Shown in pieces: positions 11,872 through 23,228 of a DNA stretch of 64,000 nt (the stretch's first letter is position 1; each line of letters starts with the position of its first letter). The notes under the pieces were generated by a model, which was not told where the DNA came from, did not search any database, and was given only the letters and a program-made list of their open reading frames with translations. The position numbers were made by a program, and so were the translations under genes. The stretch is from assembly GCA_963556695.1 (NCBI GenBank), contig CAUWAG010000004.1, positions 496,001 through 560,000 of the forward strand. Direction: 5' to 3'. Source of the stretch: Anthostomella pinea. Lineage: Eukaryota > Ascomycota > Sordariomycetes > Xylariales > Xylariaceae.

Positions 11872-12684
11872 AGTTGGAGGTGGGGAGCTATGTATAGTGA
11901 TTACTGCATAGCTGTTAGCTGTCAATTGGGCCCTGACGGTAAACACGGAGGCTCTTCAGACTCGCCTGCGCATGGCTGAAGCTGTCGCAAAGGCCGTGGT
12001 GGGATAGGTATCAGCTTCGACGGAGATTGGATGGACCCGAAGCTCCTGGGCAGTGGGAAAAAAGATGGAAGCTCCGGGCGCGTCATATTCACGATTGGCC
12101 CCTAAGGCCCCAATGGAAGACGGGACCCCTTGTCGATAGGCAGGCTTGGTGACGGTCCGCTGCTGAGTGGTGCCAGCTGTCGAGACCATATCCACTAGCT
12201 CAAGCCCCTATCTCACATCAACCCCTCGATACAAACCTACTCCTGGTTTGAAGACTGGATCGTCGTGGAAGTTTGACCGACTTACAAGCTAATAGTGGCT
12301 TCTCTATATGCCATATCGCATGTGCGCGTGGTGTAACTTATGCTGTAACAACAGTCAATCACCACCTGCGACTGTGCTCTGCCTCACCATCTGGCGACTC
12401 GCGGTTCCGCCCTCTCAGTCCTGTTGAGCATGCGCCCCAGAGGCTATAGGTGAGGGAGTTTCGGTCTATCATTGACATCCACGTCAGTTTCGTGGGAGAA
12501 CAGCTGTGTCACAATAGCGGCAATAAGTCGCTTAACGATGATGGAACTCGGCTCAGTGGTATCTATGAAGGCAACTTCCGCCGGCCCCGCCAGCCAAGTC
12601 TACAGTTTAACTGACCATTGTATAGAAGTACCCAGGTCATCTCTTGACAGTGCAGTATTGTGATAATTGCATGGGCAGCAGCCT
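11872..12684. other. Intergenic
   Basis: About 810 bp upstream of the PPR gene and downstream of the MFS relic. I see no conserved ORF, RNA gene or strong repeat. Confidence 0.4.
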
Positions 12685-14720
12685 TTAGTCTACCATGATC
12701 TGGTCTTTCTTCCACGTCAGGAACGTGACCGGGAATTGAGCCACCGCAAACCCAACCAAAACCCGCATTTGCAGGTTGAAAGCGTTCACAAACATGCCTT
12801 GGACTCTGTCCTTGACAGCAGTAGGCAGCAATCTGATGGTGTCTGGACGCATCAACACTAAGGCAGTTTCTTCGGGGCTCAGCACGCCCAGCATGACCTC
12901 TTGAAGCCGGATGTTTGCAACGGCCGTTACTATTGCCAGTGCGGTAGCCCCGCCCAGGAAGCGAAACGGGATGATCGAGGCGGTGCCGACAGCTGTGGTT
13001 GATGAGCAAAGCGAGCCTTAATGTCAGTTGACCGAGTTGAGTCACCTACCGAGATCCCGCTTCTCCGTCGCATACGGCATCATGAGCGTTGTCACTGCGA
13101 TGACAGCTCCCACTCCCAGGCCTAGAATCACCTCAATCACGTACATGGCGCTATATCCCGGATTGTTGGGCGACCCTTCGGACAGCAGAACGACGCCCAC
13201 TAGCTGCAAGACTCCGGCCACCAGGGCCAGGTACACCGGAGGCAGTCTCCGCTTTGCAATGATTGTGGCCACCAGGATGGCTCCAATCTCCATGGCGAGC
13301 GTGAACGGGATCAGATGAACACCGGCGCTGAGCGCGCCCATTCCTACGGCGGCTTGCGAGCGAATCGGGATTTGGATCATGCATGTGGTTGAGATTGCCC
13401 CACTGAGAAAGCCGTTGAGGATGAGGCCCATGCAGACCCGGTTTTGAAAGAAACGCCACGGGAAAACGGGCTCCGGTTTTCGTGTGGACGCCGTGACATA
13501 GTATTGTGAGACGATGAAGCCAATCCATAGAAGCCCGGACAGGGATAGCGGGAGCAATACCAAGATCGACCTCCACGAGTGCAGGTTTGCTGCCTCCTCT
13601 AAGCCCGTGATGTGTATGGTCATCGCCGCCAGGAGGAGCGAGGCCCCAACAAAATCGATTCGATGAATCGAGCGTGTGCGCGGACAGGGACGTTTGCGAT
13701 GTGGGAAATGCTGTGGCATAGAGTTCGCGACCAGAAGCATGCAGAAGACTCCGAGAGGTACACTGGGAGGTGGTCAGCTACATTGTCACTCAGGGTCGGT
13801 TCCGACACCAGAGAGAATGCACTGACTTGAGCAGAAAGACCCATACCCACGACGATCGATTATTGATCGCACCGCCGACTATGGGCCCCATCGTCATGCT
13901 GAAAGCGTACATCGTCGTCAAGATCGTATAATAAAACGTGTATTTGGCCGGTGGCACCATCTCGAAAATGACTACCATCACAATCGAATAGACTCCACAT
14001 CCGCCGATGCCCGGAAGGCACGGCAGATAACACTGGGCGGCAGAGTTAGGATACGGCCCAATCCAAACAATGGCTGTGGTCACATACAGTTGTATCATTG
14101 TTTGGGCGGCCGCACAGCCTGCTGAAAATGCCGTGAAGATGAAGATGGACAATAGAAGCATAGTCTTTCCGCCAAACAAGTCACTTAACTTGGCGGCGGC
14201 GATGATCATAAAGCTCGTATATGTCAATAGATGTCAGGAAGCACTCCTGGGTTCCTTTGTTCCCATTCATGTACATATACATGGCCCCCAGGCCTGAATA
14301 GTATGGTAGCCCTCTGCAGAACAACATACATCTATACCCCCCCCCCTATGGTTAACCTTCTCGCCTTCTGACAATAGATACGCCGTGATGACCCAGCTGC
14401 TCTGGCTGAATCCTTGAGGTCCTCCGTGATGGACACCAGAGATGTGCTTACAATCGATATCTCGAGGTTAACAAGAAAGGTTCCCATGTAGATACTAATT
14501 ATCGTCAAGTTCAAGGCGTGCCCGGGAGAAAGAAGGCACAAAGTACCCACCCGAGCGCCAGGGTGTAAAGCCTCCATCCTGAGAGGTAATATGAGGCGTC
14601 TGGAGCCTCATCGGACAAATTCCCGGCATCCGGCAATATCGTAGACGTGGCCTGCCCGTCCAGCTCCAAGCCCGATTCCGGGATGATCGATGGGCCCTTT
14701 GGGTGGTTGTCGGAGGTCAT
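12685..14720 (-). pseudogene. MFS transporter (DHA-type drug/metabolite:H+ antiporter) with frameshifts
   Basis: Segments of one MFS protein lie in order: a cytosolic N-terminus with SGWRLYTLALG, TM1 GTFLVNLEISIVSTSLVSIT, TYTSFMIIAAAKLSDLFGG, the A-like loop, QTMIQLVICRAF, IVMVVIFEMVPPAKYTFYYT, MTMGPIVGGAIN, and the C-terminal TMs with LGLGVGAVIAVTTLMMPYAT. A canonical intron separates EKRDL from VGTASIIPF, and the stop is at 12685. Two single-base losses break the frame: near 14410 (DLKD/SQSSWVITAYLL) and near 14012 (VICRAF/GIGGCGVYS, inside a conserved motif). The N-terminal region between about 14240 and 14380 also lacks a clean splice solution. Without the lesions it would be a 14-TM-like exporter of about 560 residues at the plasma membrane. 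Assembly error cannot be excluded. Confidence 0.75.
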
Positions 14721-15555
14721 GATGGGCTGCCCGTGAAGTCAAAAGAGCAGTCACAGATCGTTGACCTGAGTCTGGTGCCGTTTCAGGAGACTCGGCTTGA
14801 CGATCAGGGTCATACAGTGGGCGTGACGATGCCAGAAAGTATGTCTTCGAAGGGTTAGCGAGTGATAGAGCCTAGCCTGTATACCTTCTGCTCGACCGAG
14901 GTCACTTTTGTCCTCCTTTGCCAGATACGCCGAAGGTCACTCTTGTCCATCTCTGGCAGATACGCCGGAGCGCGGCTTGTACCTGGAGACCTCAGCCTGT
15001 CCAGTGTATGCTGTGGTGCTGCGTTCACACACCCTCTGCCGTGCTTTGCCTGGGCAGATTAAGCTGACGAGGGGGCGATGCGACGCTGTGCAGGGGGTCA
15101 CTCGGCGGCCCATTATGTTTGCTTCCGCGGTATGCATACCACTCACCAGCCTGATGGCACACCGCCAATTGGCCAACATACATACAGAAATGACAGATCC
15201 TTGAAACTGGCCCGTCCATCGGCTGCAAAGAACCCCGCACCACACCCCCTTATCTGCAGTGGCAGGGGTAAAACAATCTTTTGCAGGTAACAGCCGTGAC
15301 GTGTTATGTTAGAGAACAGCAATGCTATGAGTAGGTCTACTTGCCGTTGACTCTCCATCGGCTCTAAAAGGCAATCGAGGCTTCGGCACGTGCAGATAGA
15401 TGTCTCTCCCCTTGCCCGAGATGATCTCGACGCATACTAGTTATTAGGGGAAAGTAGAATGGTTCGAATTTGATGCGTTCCGAAGATCCTTCCGTTTTAC
15501 TAAGTTTTTCCTATACCTGAGATCCTATAAACTATCGGAGGTAACTTTCTATCCA
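14721..15555. other. Intergenic
   Basis: About 835 bp between two decaying minus-strand membrane protein genes. Nothing recognisable; short open frames are not protein-like. Confidence 0.4.
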
Positions 15556-16732
15556 TTAAAGATTGGTGTAGGCTTCGTTTCGTGTCGCCTTCCAGATCGT
15601 GTGATTACCCCAGTTACTCTCCTCTTCAGACATGAATACCCTTCTTTCCATCATGGGTAGCAGGATATTCGACGCTTGCGCCGGTGTTGCTGGACAATTT
15701 GGTCCTTGTATCGCCGGTAGTGACTGGTCGAAGGGAATCTCCGTGTCAGTGCCGTGCCTGCTCGGCAGTCTGAAGTGGCCGGTCTGTATCATGCCTGACT
15801 CCATACCCAGGAGTAAGTTCCTGATGTAGGGGATGCAGACTGTGATGATGCTGAGTCCCTGCACAAACACCAGAGTTAGGAGGTATTTCCAGGCATGAAA
15901 AGTCCAGTCAAGAGGATGTGTCTTTAAGCTTTGTGCTTCGTAGAACTGTGCCACCAAGGCTCCCATGACCCTGCTCGATGTTAGCCGCCCGACGGCATTC
16001 TCAAGGGCTCCACCAAGTTCAGGATACATACAATAGTCGAGCGGCGAACCCGCTGATCACGATGGCCTTGCGTCGTTTCTCCATCCTCAAGGGATATATC
16101 ACGAATACAGGAAGAAGAACCAGGGCGCTTTCGATCACGAGGTTCGCTCCTGCGAACGCTTCCCAAAAGGAGAGTTGGTCGATGCATTGAACCCCTAGGA
16201 TCCTCCACACATCTGGTGGACGACAAGGGAAGACGGCCACAAGGAAACAGGTGGTGGAGAACAGGGTGAGGAAGCCCGCAATGGCCTAGATCAGCCTTTG
16301 GTGGAGACGGTCCGGCGTCAGCTCGTGGAAGAAGATGAGAACTGAGCCTTGCACGCAGGTCGAGACTAGAACAAGCAGAACGTCGGCTGGGTAGACTGCT
16401 TTCTGTAAGGACTCTAGCTGATGTGTTGCCAGTGTGCTTTGGTGTCTGCCGACTCCGTTCGCCACCGCAAAAGACATGGCAATTGTGAAGCCAATGCTGA
16501 AGCCCTGGTTGAGTAGTAATCAGCATGACCGGACTGCCACAGGTCACAGATGCTCCGTTCTTACCGTGGCGAGAAACAGTGCAGCGTCCTCCATGTAGCG
16601 CTTGCCCGGCATGACGGTCGATAGGGTGAACTTGATACCGACGGCGAGGAGGATCGAAGCCCCCATGATCCAGGTCAACAAGCTGACGACCGGACCTAGG
16701 TTGGATGCCGTGATGGCTTCACGCTTGTCCAT
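15556..16732 (-). pseudogene. Fungal rhodopsin-domain integral membrane protein with in-frame TAG
   Basis: ATG at 16732 begins MDKREAITASNLGPVVSLLT. After a GTAAGA intron the frame continues GFSIGFTIAMSFAVANGVGR, then TM segments VYPADVLLVLVSTCVQGSVL and ELTPDRLHQRLI. A TAG at 16286-16288 interrupts the frame, which then resumes unchanged with AIAGFLTLFSTTCFLVAVFP and the family motif CRPPDVW. A second intron leads to VMGALVAQFYEAQSL and a tail ending NEAYTNL. The layout (about seven TMs, Cys-x-Pro-Pro motif, hydrophilic tail) fits the large fungal family annotated as rhodopsin domain-containing proteins, whose function is mostly unknown. The lesion is a substitution (CAG to TAG or TGG to TAG), not an indel. 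Either a young pseudogene or an alternative intron hiding the TAG; I saw no good splice sites for the latter. Confidence 0.72.
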
Positions 16733-18046
16733 TCTCGATAGTCTAGCGTCGAAAGTGGAGAATGGAGAGAGCAAGCTGCAGAAGGAAGGGAGAACAAGGG
16801 TCAGTCGACCCTCGAAAGCAAGGGGCCATAGGTAAAGGCATGAGGCTCGAGAAAAGGGGCTGGCAAGGCTGCGTCCACAGAGCTGTGGCAATGCCCAAAA
16901 CGAGTCAGCCGTCAGTTACATTCGGAGGGCCTGTTGTGGGTATGATGAATGGCAATGAACAAGGGTCCAAGATGTAATTAATTATACTCTGGTAGCGAAG
17001 CTTACGAGAATGTCACCAAAGGGGCGTATCATGACCGACCATCAAGGCATGAATCATAGCGACAGGCTATGTGCACTTTGTTCCGACTCGGCTGCCTGAC
17101 ATCACCGCTGCTACATTAATGGTGCCAACACGAATATTCAATGCCCGACAGGTCGGCGATGTGAGCCTGCCTCGGCATTTTGGTCGGTTGATCCTGACCG
17201 GTGAACATCCACCAGCAGTAGTCCTACATCAAGGAACAGGTTAATTGATTTCGTATCGCCTTCTGCATCCTTGGGGTGGCATTGAGAACCCATGTGTGTG
17301 ACGAGCATGGACTTTCCTAGAGCCTTGCGAGGCACCCAACCAGGATCTGAGGAGCGGGGATGAGTATCCCGCGCAGGGTTCAATGTCGCACCAGGAGGTC
17401 AACTTCACTTTGCCAGACCGCAGCGCAAGAACATGATATCCAGAATCGTCTTTCCCGCAAAGTAAGTCAAGCCTCTGCTGGCTATGGTAGGTAGGCATCT
17501 AGATGGTAGTGACGCTCTGACGTAAATAGCCCTCATATCATAGGTCAGGCTGGCTGTAGGAACAAGACATCTCACTCTTGTCACAGGGCCTCGACCTTAT
17601 GTAGGTAAGGTACCTATATGTGACAGAGCCTCGTACTTTCCGCGGAACCCCCTCATTTCCATCGGGTTGCACAACATCGACCCCAACCGGGGAGTCGCCC
17701 TATTCGTCGGTTTGCACCCAGGTCTGACCCCTCTCCCAAATCTCAGCCTCTCAGGTCGTTCCCAAGCAGGTTGGAATCAAGTGCAATGGGTACTCCACAC
17801 GTCCCTCTCAATTTCCTTGTCATTTTCGTCCCTCTGCCCTCCCAAAGGCCACCTGTGTCTTACCGGTATTGAGCTCCATTCTTTTCCGACCGCGTGTCGT
17901 ACAGTTGTCTCAGCACGACCGTCCTCTTAGTAAGTTGACACATTGCAGCTTTTTGGACATTCCACCATTGGACAGTTCATCAGCCCCAATGAACGTCTCG
18001 TCTGGAGTATCCAACGGTAGGGGGGAGGTGATGGAAAGGACCTTTG
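16733..18046. other. Intergenic, 1.3 kb
   Basis: Shared upstream region of the rhodopsin-domain gene and the divergent permease relic. It contains TAGGTAAGGTACCTA-like sequence near 17595-17615. No ORF with recognisable protein character and no RNA gene seen. Confidence 0.4.
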
Positions 18047-19408
18047 ATGAAATCCATGGCAACACTTGGAGAGAGATTCACGTGGCCTGGCGCGCATGGG
18101 AAAGTCACAGGTGCTCAAGGTAGGTCCTTTTGCCTGGCTGGGCCACCATTCATCATGTCACAGCTGGACAGCAAGTCTACATGAGCTGGCTGATACTCAA
18201 TGTGCCTCTATAGCGTCGATTCGGGTTTCTTTCGATTTTTGGATTCAGTTGTTGTATCCTCGCTACATGGGAGACGGCATTAGCGTAAGCATTGAAAGAT
18301 TCACCATCCAGTTTCCTCAGGGGCTACTCTGCTAACGTGGGGATTGCCAGGCTCTTTACGGAGGCATTTGTCAAGTAGGCGTCTGCTTAATGTCAAGTAA
18401 GCGTCTGCTTAAGTGGAGTGAAATGGTGAACGGCCACCCCGATCTGACAGTTGAATCACGAAGTGGTGGACCAGCGGCTTTGGCGTGGGGCTTCCCCATT
18501 GCCTGGCTCTGTTCGTTGTCCGTTTATCTGTGCTTGGCAGAAATGGCGTCCATGTAAGATGCTTCGGTGGCTCTGACTTCCTAGGCAACATGCTGATCTT
18601 TGGGAATATAGCGCGCCCATCTCCGGCGGACAATACTTTTGGGTTGCGATTCTGGCACCTCGAAAGTACAAGCGCTTTTGTGGCTACCTAACTGGTTTGC
18701 TCCCTAGCTCCAGCTTTCAATGACACTTTCGAGTTTGGCACTAATGATGTATAGGGTGGCTTACTTCGATTGCATGGATCGCTACCCTTGCTGTGGGCAG
18801 CATTTTCACGGGCACGATAATCCAAGGGCTCATCATCTTGAACTATCCCGACTATGAACCACGGAATTATCACGTGGCATTCCTCGCCTGGGCGTGATTG
18901 CCGTGAGCATCTTTGTCAACACAGTAGTCGCTGGGCTCTTGCCTGTTCTCGAAGGCATTATACTCTTGATACATATTCTAGGTTTCATTGCGATACTCAT
19001 CACACTAGTGTATCTATCGCCGCACAGCTCAGCAGATGATGTATTCTTTCGCTCTCTGAATGAAGGCGGTTGGCCAACCCAGGGTCTTTCATATTGCGTT
19101 GGCTTCATCGGTAACGTAGCTACTTTTGTCGGTAAGTGTCCCAACCCTTCGCGGAATCACTTCATATATAGCTCACCACAATTGCGATATGTAGGGGCCG
19201 ATGCGGCTATTCACGTGAGTATTCACCCAGTGGGCCATTGAGACCCATGAGTACCTCTGACTTTCTTGAGTAGATGTCGGAAGAGATAGAGAATCCGGCC
19301 ATGAACGTCCCTCGAGCGATATTCACCACTGTCATGCTCAATGGCAGTATGGGATGGGCCATGGTACTTGCCGTACTCTTTTGTCTCGGTGATATCGAAT
19401 CCGTGCTG
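18047..19408 (+). pseudogene. Truncated and frameshifted APC-superfamily amino-acid/choline permease
   Basis: The start is probably near 18047 (MKSMATLGERDSRGLARMG). Exon pieces join through GT-AG introns: GKSQVLK then RRFGFLSIFGFSCCILATWE, SGGPAALAWGFPIAWLCSLS, APISGGQYFWVAILAPRKYK, WLTSIAWIATLAVGSIFTGT and NYPDYEPRNYHVAFLAWA. A one-base loss near 18893 stops this frame. The next frame continues VIAVSIFVNTVVAGLLPVLE, HILGFIAILITLVYLSPH, and MSEEIENPAMNVPRAI to GWAMVLAVLFCLGDIESVL. The remaining five or so TMs of a normal permease of about 520 residues are absent downstream. A 22-nt tandem duplication (18369-18412) lies where the TM2 loop should be. The motifs resemble fungal GABA/choline permeases. 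Clearly non-functional as assembled. Confidence 0.82.
18369..18412 (+). repeat. 22-nt tandem duplication in the permease relic
   Basis: Two adjacent copies of TGTCAAGTARGCGTCTGCTT plus AA, differing by one G/A. They sit between GALA-type TM sequence and SGGPAAL in the permease relic. Confidence 0.85.
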
Positions 19409-21181
19409 GTATGCTTCCTTACGAGCCTCTGTTACGGTATTACATAATACCTCCACATATTTATGTACATATATACCCCTAGCTTCCCCTCTCTCTTCCG
19501 ACATTGCCTCTTCTTCCTTAGATATCGTTGAATCTAGATATTTCATCCCATCAGCCCTGACCAGCGCAGCTGCAGGCCTGATTGTCACACGTTGCTTCAG
19601 CTGCCAAGACCTGGCTTTAAGTTCCGTCTTTTTAATAAGAGACAGTGTCCCTTGCGTTGCCCAACCATCTCGTGGCATGAACTCAGGCTTCTTTTTCAGG
19701 CACAATATCTTGGGTGTCGCGATATTGATTCGGGATTCTTTTTCCGAGACACTATCTCATTATGCCCTCGAGTAAGGTCGGACTTTAACGGTGAGAGGGT
19801 TCATAGACGTAAATGCACTGAGAGAACATCTGCAAAAACAAGGAAGCATCAGCCCGGGCACCACTAATTCCGTCGATTTGGAATTCCAACCACTTGGATA
19901 GAAAACACCGCAGTACTGACGGCACCAGGAACTGTCACGTCGAATGAAGCGGCAGCCAAGGTTGAAGGTAAAGTGTGTCTCACCTTGTGTGCCGTCACCT
20001 GAGACCTCAGGTTTCACACATCAGCCCAGGAGTAGCAAAAGAGGATGCGGTTGGTAACGTTACTGTTCCCACAATAGGGCAGTCCCGTACGATTACTTAA
20101 CTACCTTTTCCACAGGGCGTTCCGGGTCGCAGCTCTGGCCTCATCGTCTAACCATTAAGTTTCAACTTACTGGTGCTGCGCATTAACTGCCCGGCTCCGC
20201 GGAAAACAGCCTGTATAAGAAGTCGCATCCCTACTAGAGGATCTCGGAAAGGGGTCCGAGGCTCGGAAGGTGGGAGTAGTGTGCTGGACCAACCCCCTCC
20301 GCTGTGCGCCGTTGCGACTAGTCTAGGGGGTTGGGGAAGCAGGAGAATATATCGGGTATATCAATAATGCCGTGAGCTAAAACAAGGCGCCGTTTTCTGT
20401 CGGAGGGAGCACCACATCGTAGCATTCTGAGGTTCCCGTCCTTGCCAGGCGATGTTCGAATTTCAGTCGCCCTCTTTTTTAATACGCTGCTTTCTGGGCA
20501 TGAAAGACATTTGATCGCTCGGCAAACGCCTTGCAGGTTGCTAACATAATCGTGTCACCGCTACTCATGCACGAAAGTCTCAGCTATAATGCATCATCGA
20601 CACATTAGCCTCTTGTCTAGTGCCGGGTGCATAGGGGGGACTTCCAGGTGCGGGTCTCAGATCAGAGATCTCCGCATGGGCAGCAGGAGGAACCCTGTCA
20701 CGCTGGGGTCATGACGACACTTTTATACTGCTACCAACAAAGTTCGCATGCTGGGGAAGTACAAGCCTTCTTCTATCGATCCTGCAGGATCTCTGGGGAA
20801 GTTACAGGGCTTTTTATCTATCCTGCAATAGGTCTGGCTGATAATGTTGCCTCGACATGGGCGTCCGGGGGTTCCGACCAAGTGGAATGTGGTGACCAAT
20901 TGATGGTATCCCGAAGCGAAGGTTCCTGGGCGGGTGGCTGCCCACGACTAATGACAGCGGTTTTTGCTTTTCATGAGATGGGCTAACCACTAATGCATGT
21001 CGAAGACACCCCTCCCAGCCTCTAGACATGGGGAAGTTAGCCCTTACACGCGTGTGCCTGGCTCATGCGGTGAGCTGGTATAAGAGTCTGTTCTCGATTT
21101 TCGTCCGAACTCCACGTCCTCGCGTGCTCTCCTCACCTTCAGCTCGCTGGTACGCTATTCGCTGCCAAAACCCGTATTGCA
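19409..21181. other. Intergenic, 1.8 kb
   Basis: The 3' half of the permease would be expected just after 19408 but I cannot find it in any frame. The rest is the upstream region of the 7TM-RGS gene, which probably includes a long 5' leader. No RNA gene or repeat recognised. Confidence 0.4.
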
Positions 21182-23047
21182 ATGGACGGCCCCAACACCA
21201 AGCTCAACACCGGCCCGCTAGGCTGGGCCTACATCGCCCTGACGGTAGTATGGACAGTCGTCGTGGCGAGCGGGATGTGGTTCCTGCATCGTCACCGCCA
21301 GCTTCCCTTCCTCCAGATGCGGAGGCTGCCCCTGGTCTTCAGCGCCATCGTCCTGCTTCACATCTACGGGGTGGCCACTATGGTAGTCTACGTCATCGAG
21401 CCCTTGGTGCCGTGCGATGCTCAGTTCTGGATCATGAGCGTCTATCTGCCTTGCGGTATGGCATTGCTCCAGGCCGCGAATAGTCACTTCCTTCAAATAG
21501 CTAGCCAGCAGCGGAAATACGTGCGGCACAGCGACCTCGAGGACAAGCTTCTCTCGGAGAAGCCCCCACTACTCGATCCCTCTCTTCCCCGGTGGAAACG
21601 AACCATTCAGAGGGTTCAGAGCGCGGACCAGACTACGAGAACTCTGTATTATATCAGTCTGGGGATCGTGGTTCAGGTAAACACCGTACGACGTAAACAC
21701 TATCAGGAGAGAGAGGCTGACAGCCATAGTTAATCATGACTTTGTTTGTCTACTTCGGGGCCGAGATGTTCCACCCAAGATACGGCTTCTTCCATGAAAA
21801 CGTCCCTGCAGAACAGCAGAGAAAGAAGCAGTGCTTCACTGGCTGGGAGTGGTGGCTGTCGATCGTCTGGCAGTTCTTCTGGGCGTACTTCTACGCCCCG
21901 TATATGCTGTGGAAGACTCGGCATGTTCGCGATACCCACGGATGGCGTATCCAGACCATCGGTTGCTGCGTTGCTGGCCTGCCTGCGTCGCCTCTATGGC
22001 TGGCTGGCTTGTATAGTCCGCAGATGCAATCGGTCAGGACGGTCGTCATTCCACCCCAATGGTGAGTCTTCCACTCACTACCAGCAAAGTGCACAAGATG
22101 CTAACAACACCCACAGGATCACGTTCTCGATCGTCTTCATAGAAATATTCACGATACTCTTTCCCTGCTGGCACGTCGTCAAGACGCACAACCTCCAGCA
22201 GGAGACCCTTGACGCCATCGCAGTCTGGGAGGAGAAGAACAAGAGTTTCAAGGGCGACGACCAGACCTTTGCGACCGCAGCCTACGTCGGCACCACCCTG
22301 AGGAGCTCCATCTACGCCAACAGCCGCAACACCAAGGCCACTGCCAACTCACAAGACTCACGGAAGAGCGATACCCTCACCATGTACGCCCTGGAAAGCG
22401 CACTGCAGACCAACCCGCAGCCCCTGCTCGAGTTCGCCGCCCTGAAGGACTTCTCGGGCGAGAACATCAGCTTCCTCTCGCACGTCGCCGACTGGAAGCG
22501 CGCCTGGACGACCATGAGCGCCACGCCGGACCGGGAGCGGCAGCAGTTCATCCGAGCCATGCTCATCTACTCCAACTTCATCAGCATGGACTTCTCCGAG
22601 TTCCCCGTCAACATCTCGTCGCGGGCGGCCAAGGATCTGCAGGACCTGTTCGGCATCGCGGCGCGGAGGCTCAACCGGCCTTGGAGCATCGACACGGGGT
22701 CGTCGTCTGCGACGCCCTTCGATGGCCCGTCGGATAATGAGTCCACGTTGGAACTGAATACTGGTATGGACCTGGAGGATACGCTGGGCATGGCCAATTT
22801 GTCGTCCGTCACCAAGATGTCAAATCTGAGCGACGAGGGCCACTTCGACATGCCCATCCCGGAAGGGTTCAACTCCCAGGTCTTCGACGTCGCCGAGCGC
22901 GAGGTCAAGTACCTTGTCTTGACCAACACGTGGCCGAGGTTCGTGCATGCTGGTTTCGAGAATGCCAGTCGGGCTTCGGCGAGGGATGGAACAGGCATTT
23001 TTGATGGTGCGAGGAAGTACTTCTGCGGCTTGGAAAGGCTTGTATGA
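21182..23047 (+). CDS. Seven-transmembrane regulator of G-protein signalling (7TM-RGS)
   Basis: Exons 21182-21676, 21730-22061 and 22117-23047 join in phase to 586 codons (585 residues) with canonical splice sites. The first 300 residues hold about seven hydrophobic segments: GWAYIALTVVWTVVVASGMW, LVFSAIVLLHIYGVATMVVY, a Cys-containing TM3, TLYYISLGIVVQLIMTLFVY, WWLSIVWQFFWAYFYAPYML, a sixth, and ITFSIVFIEIFTILFPCWHV. The RGS domain follows from about residue 365 to 560: TMYALESALQTNPQPLLEFA, ADWKRAW, NFISMDFSEFPVNISSRAAK, and the final helix FDVAEREVKYLVLTNTWPRF. RGS domains accelerate GTP hydrolysis on G-alpha. This layout resembles plant RGS1 and the receptor-like fungal RGS proteins. It is the best-preserved gene of the accessory region and converges on the FAD oxidase gene. 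Confidence 0.85.
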
Positions 23048-23228
23048 TAATGAATAATACCTGTAATAACTGTGTAAAATCCAATCCAATGCAGTCGATT
23101 CGAACGGACATCTCTTGTTGGGTATATGACCATCCCGCCCTTCAGCCATGCAGGTTAGATCTTCTCATGATGCAATTAGGTTGAGAATCAAGCTCTTCAA
23201 CCGCAAGGGGAAAGCCCATTCCAATGCT

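Noticed and set aside
11872..11946. Upstream ATG of the PPR protein adding 25 residues
   Set aside because: The added sequence is unlike a presequence, whereas the next Met begins a typical Arg-rich one.
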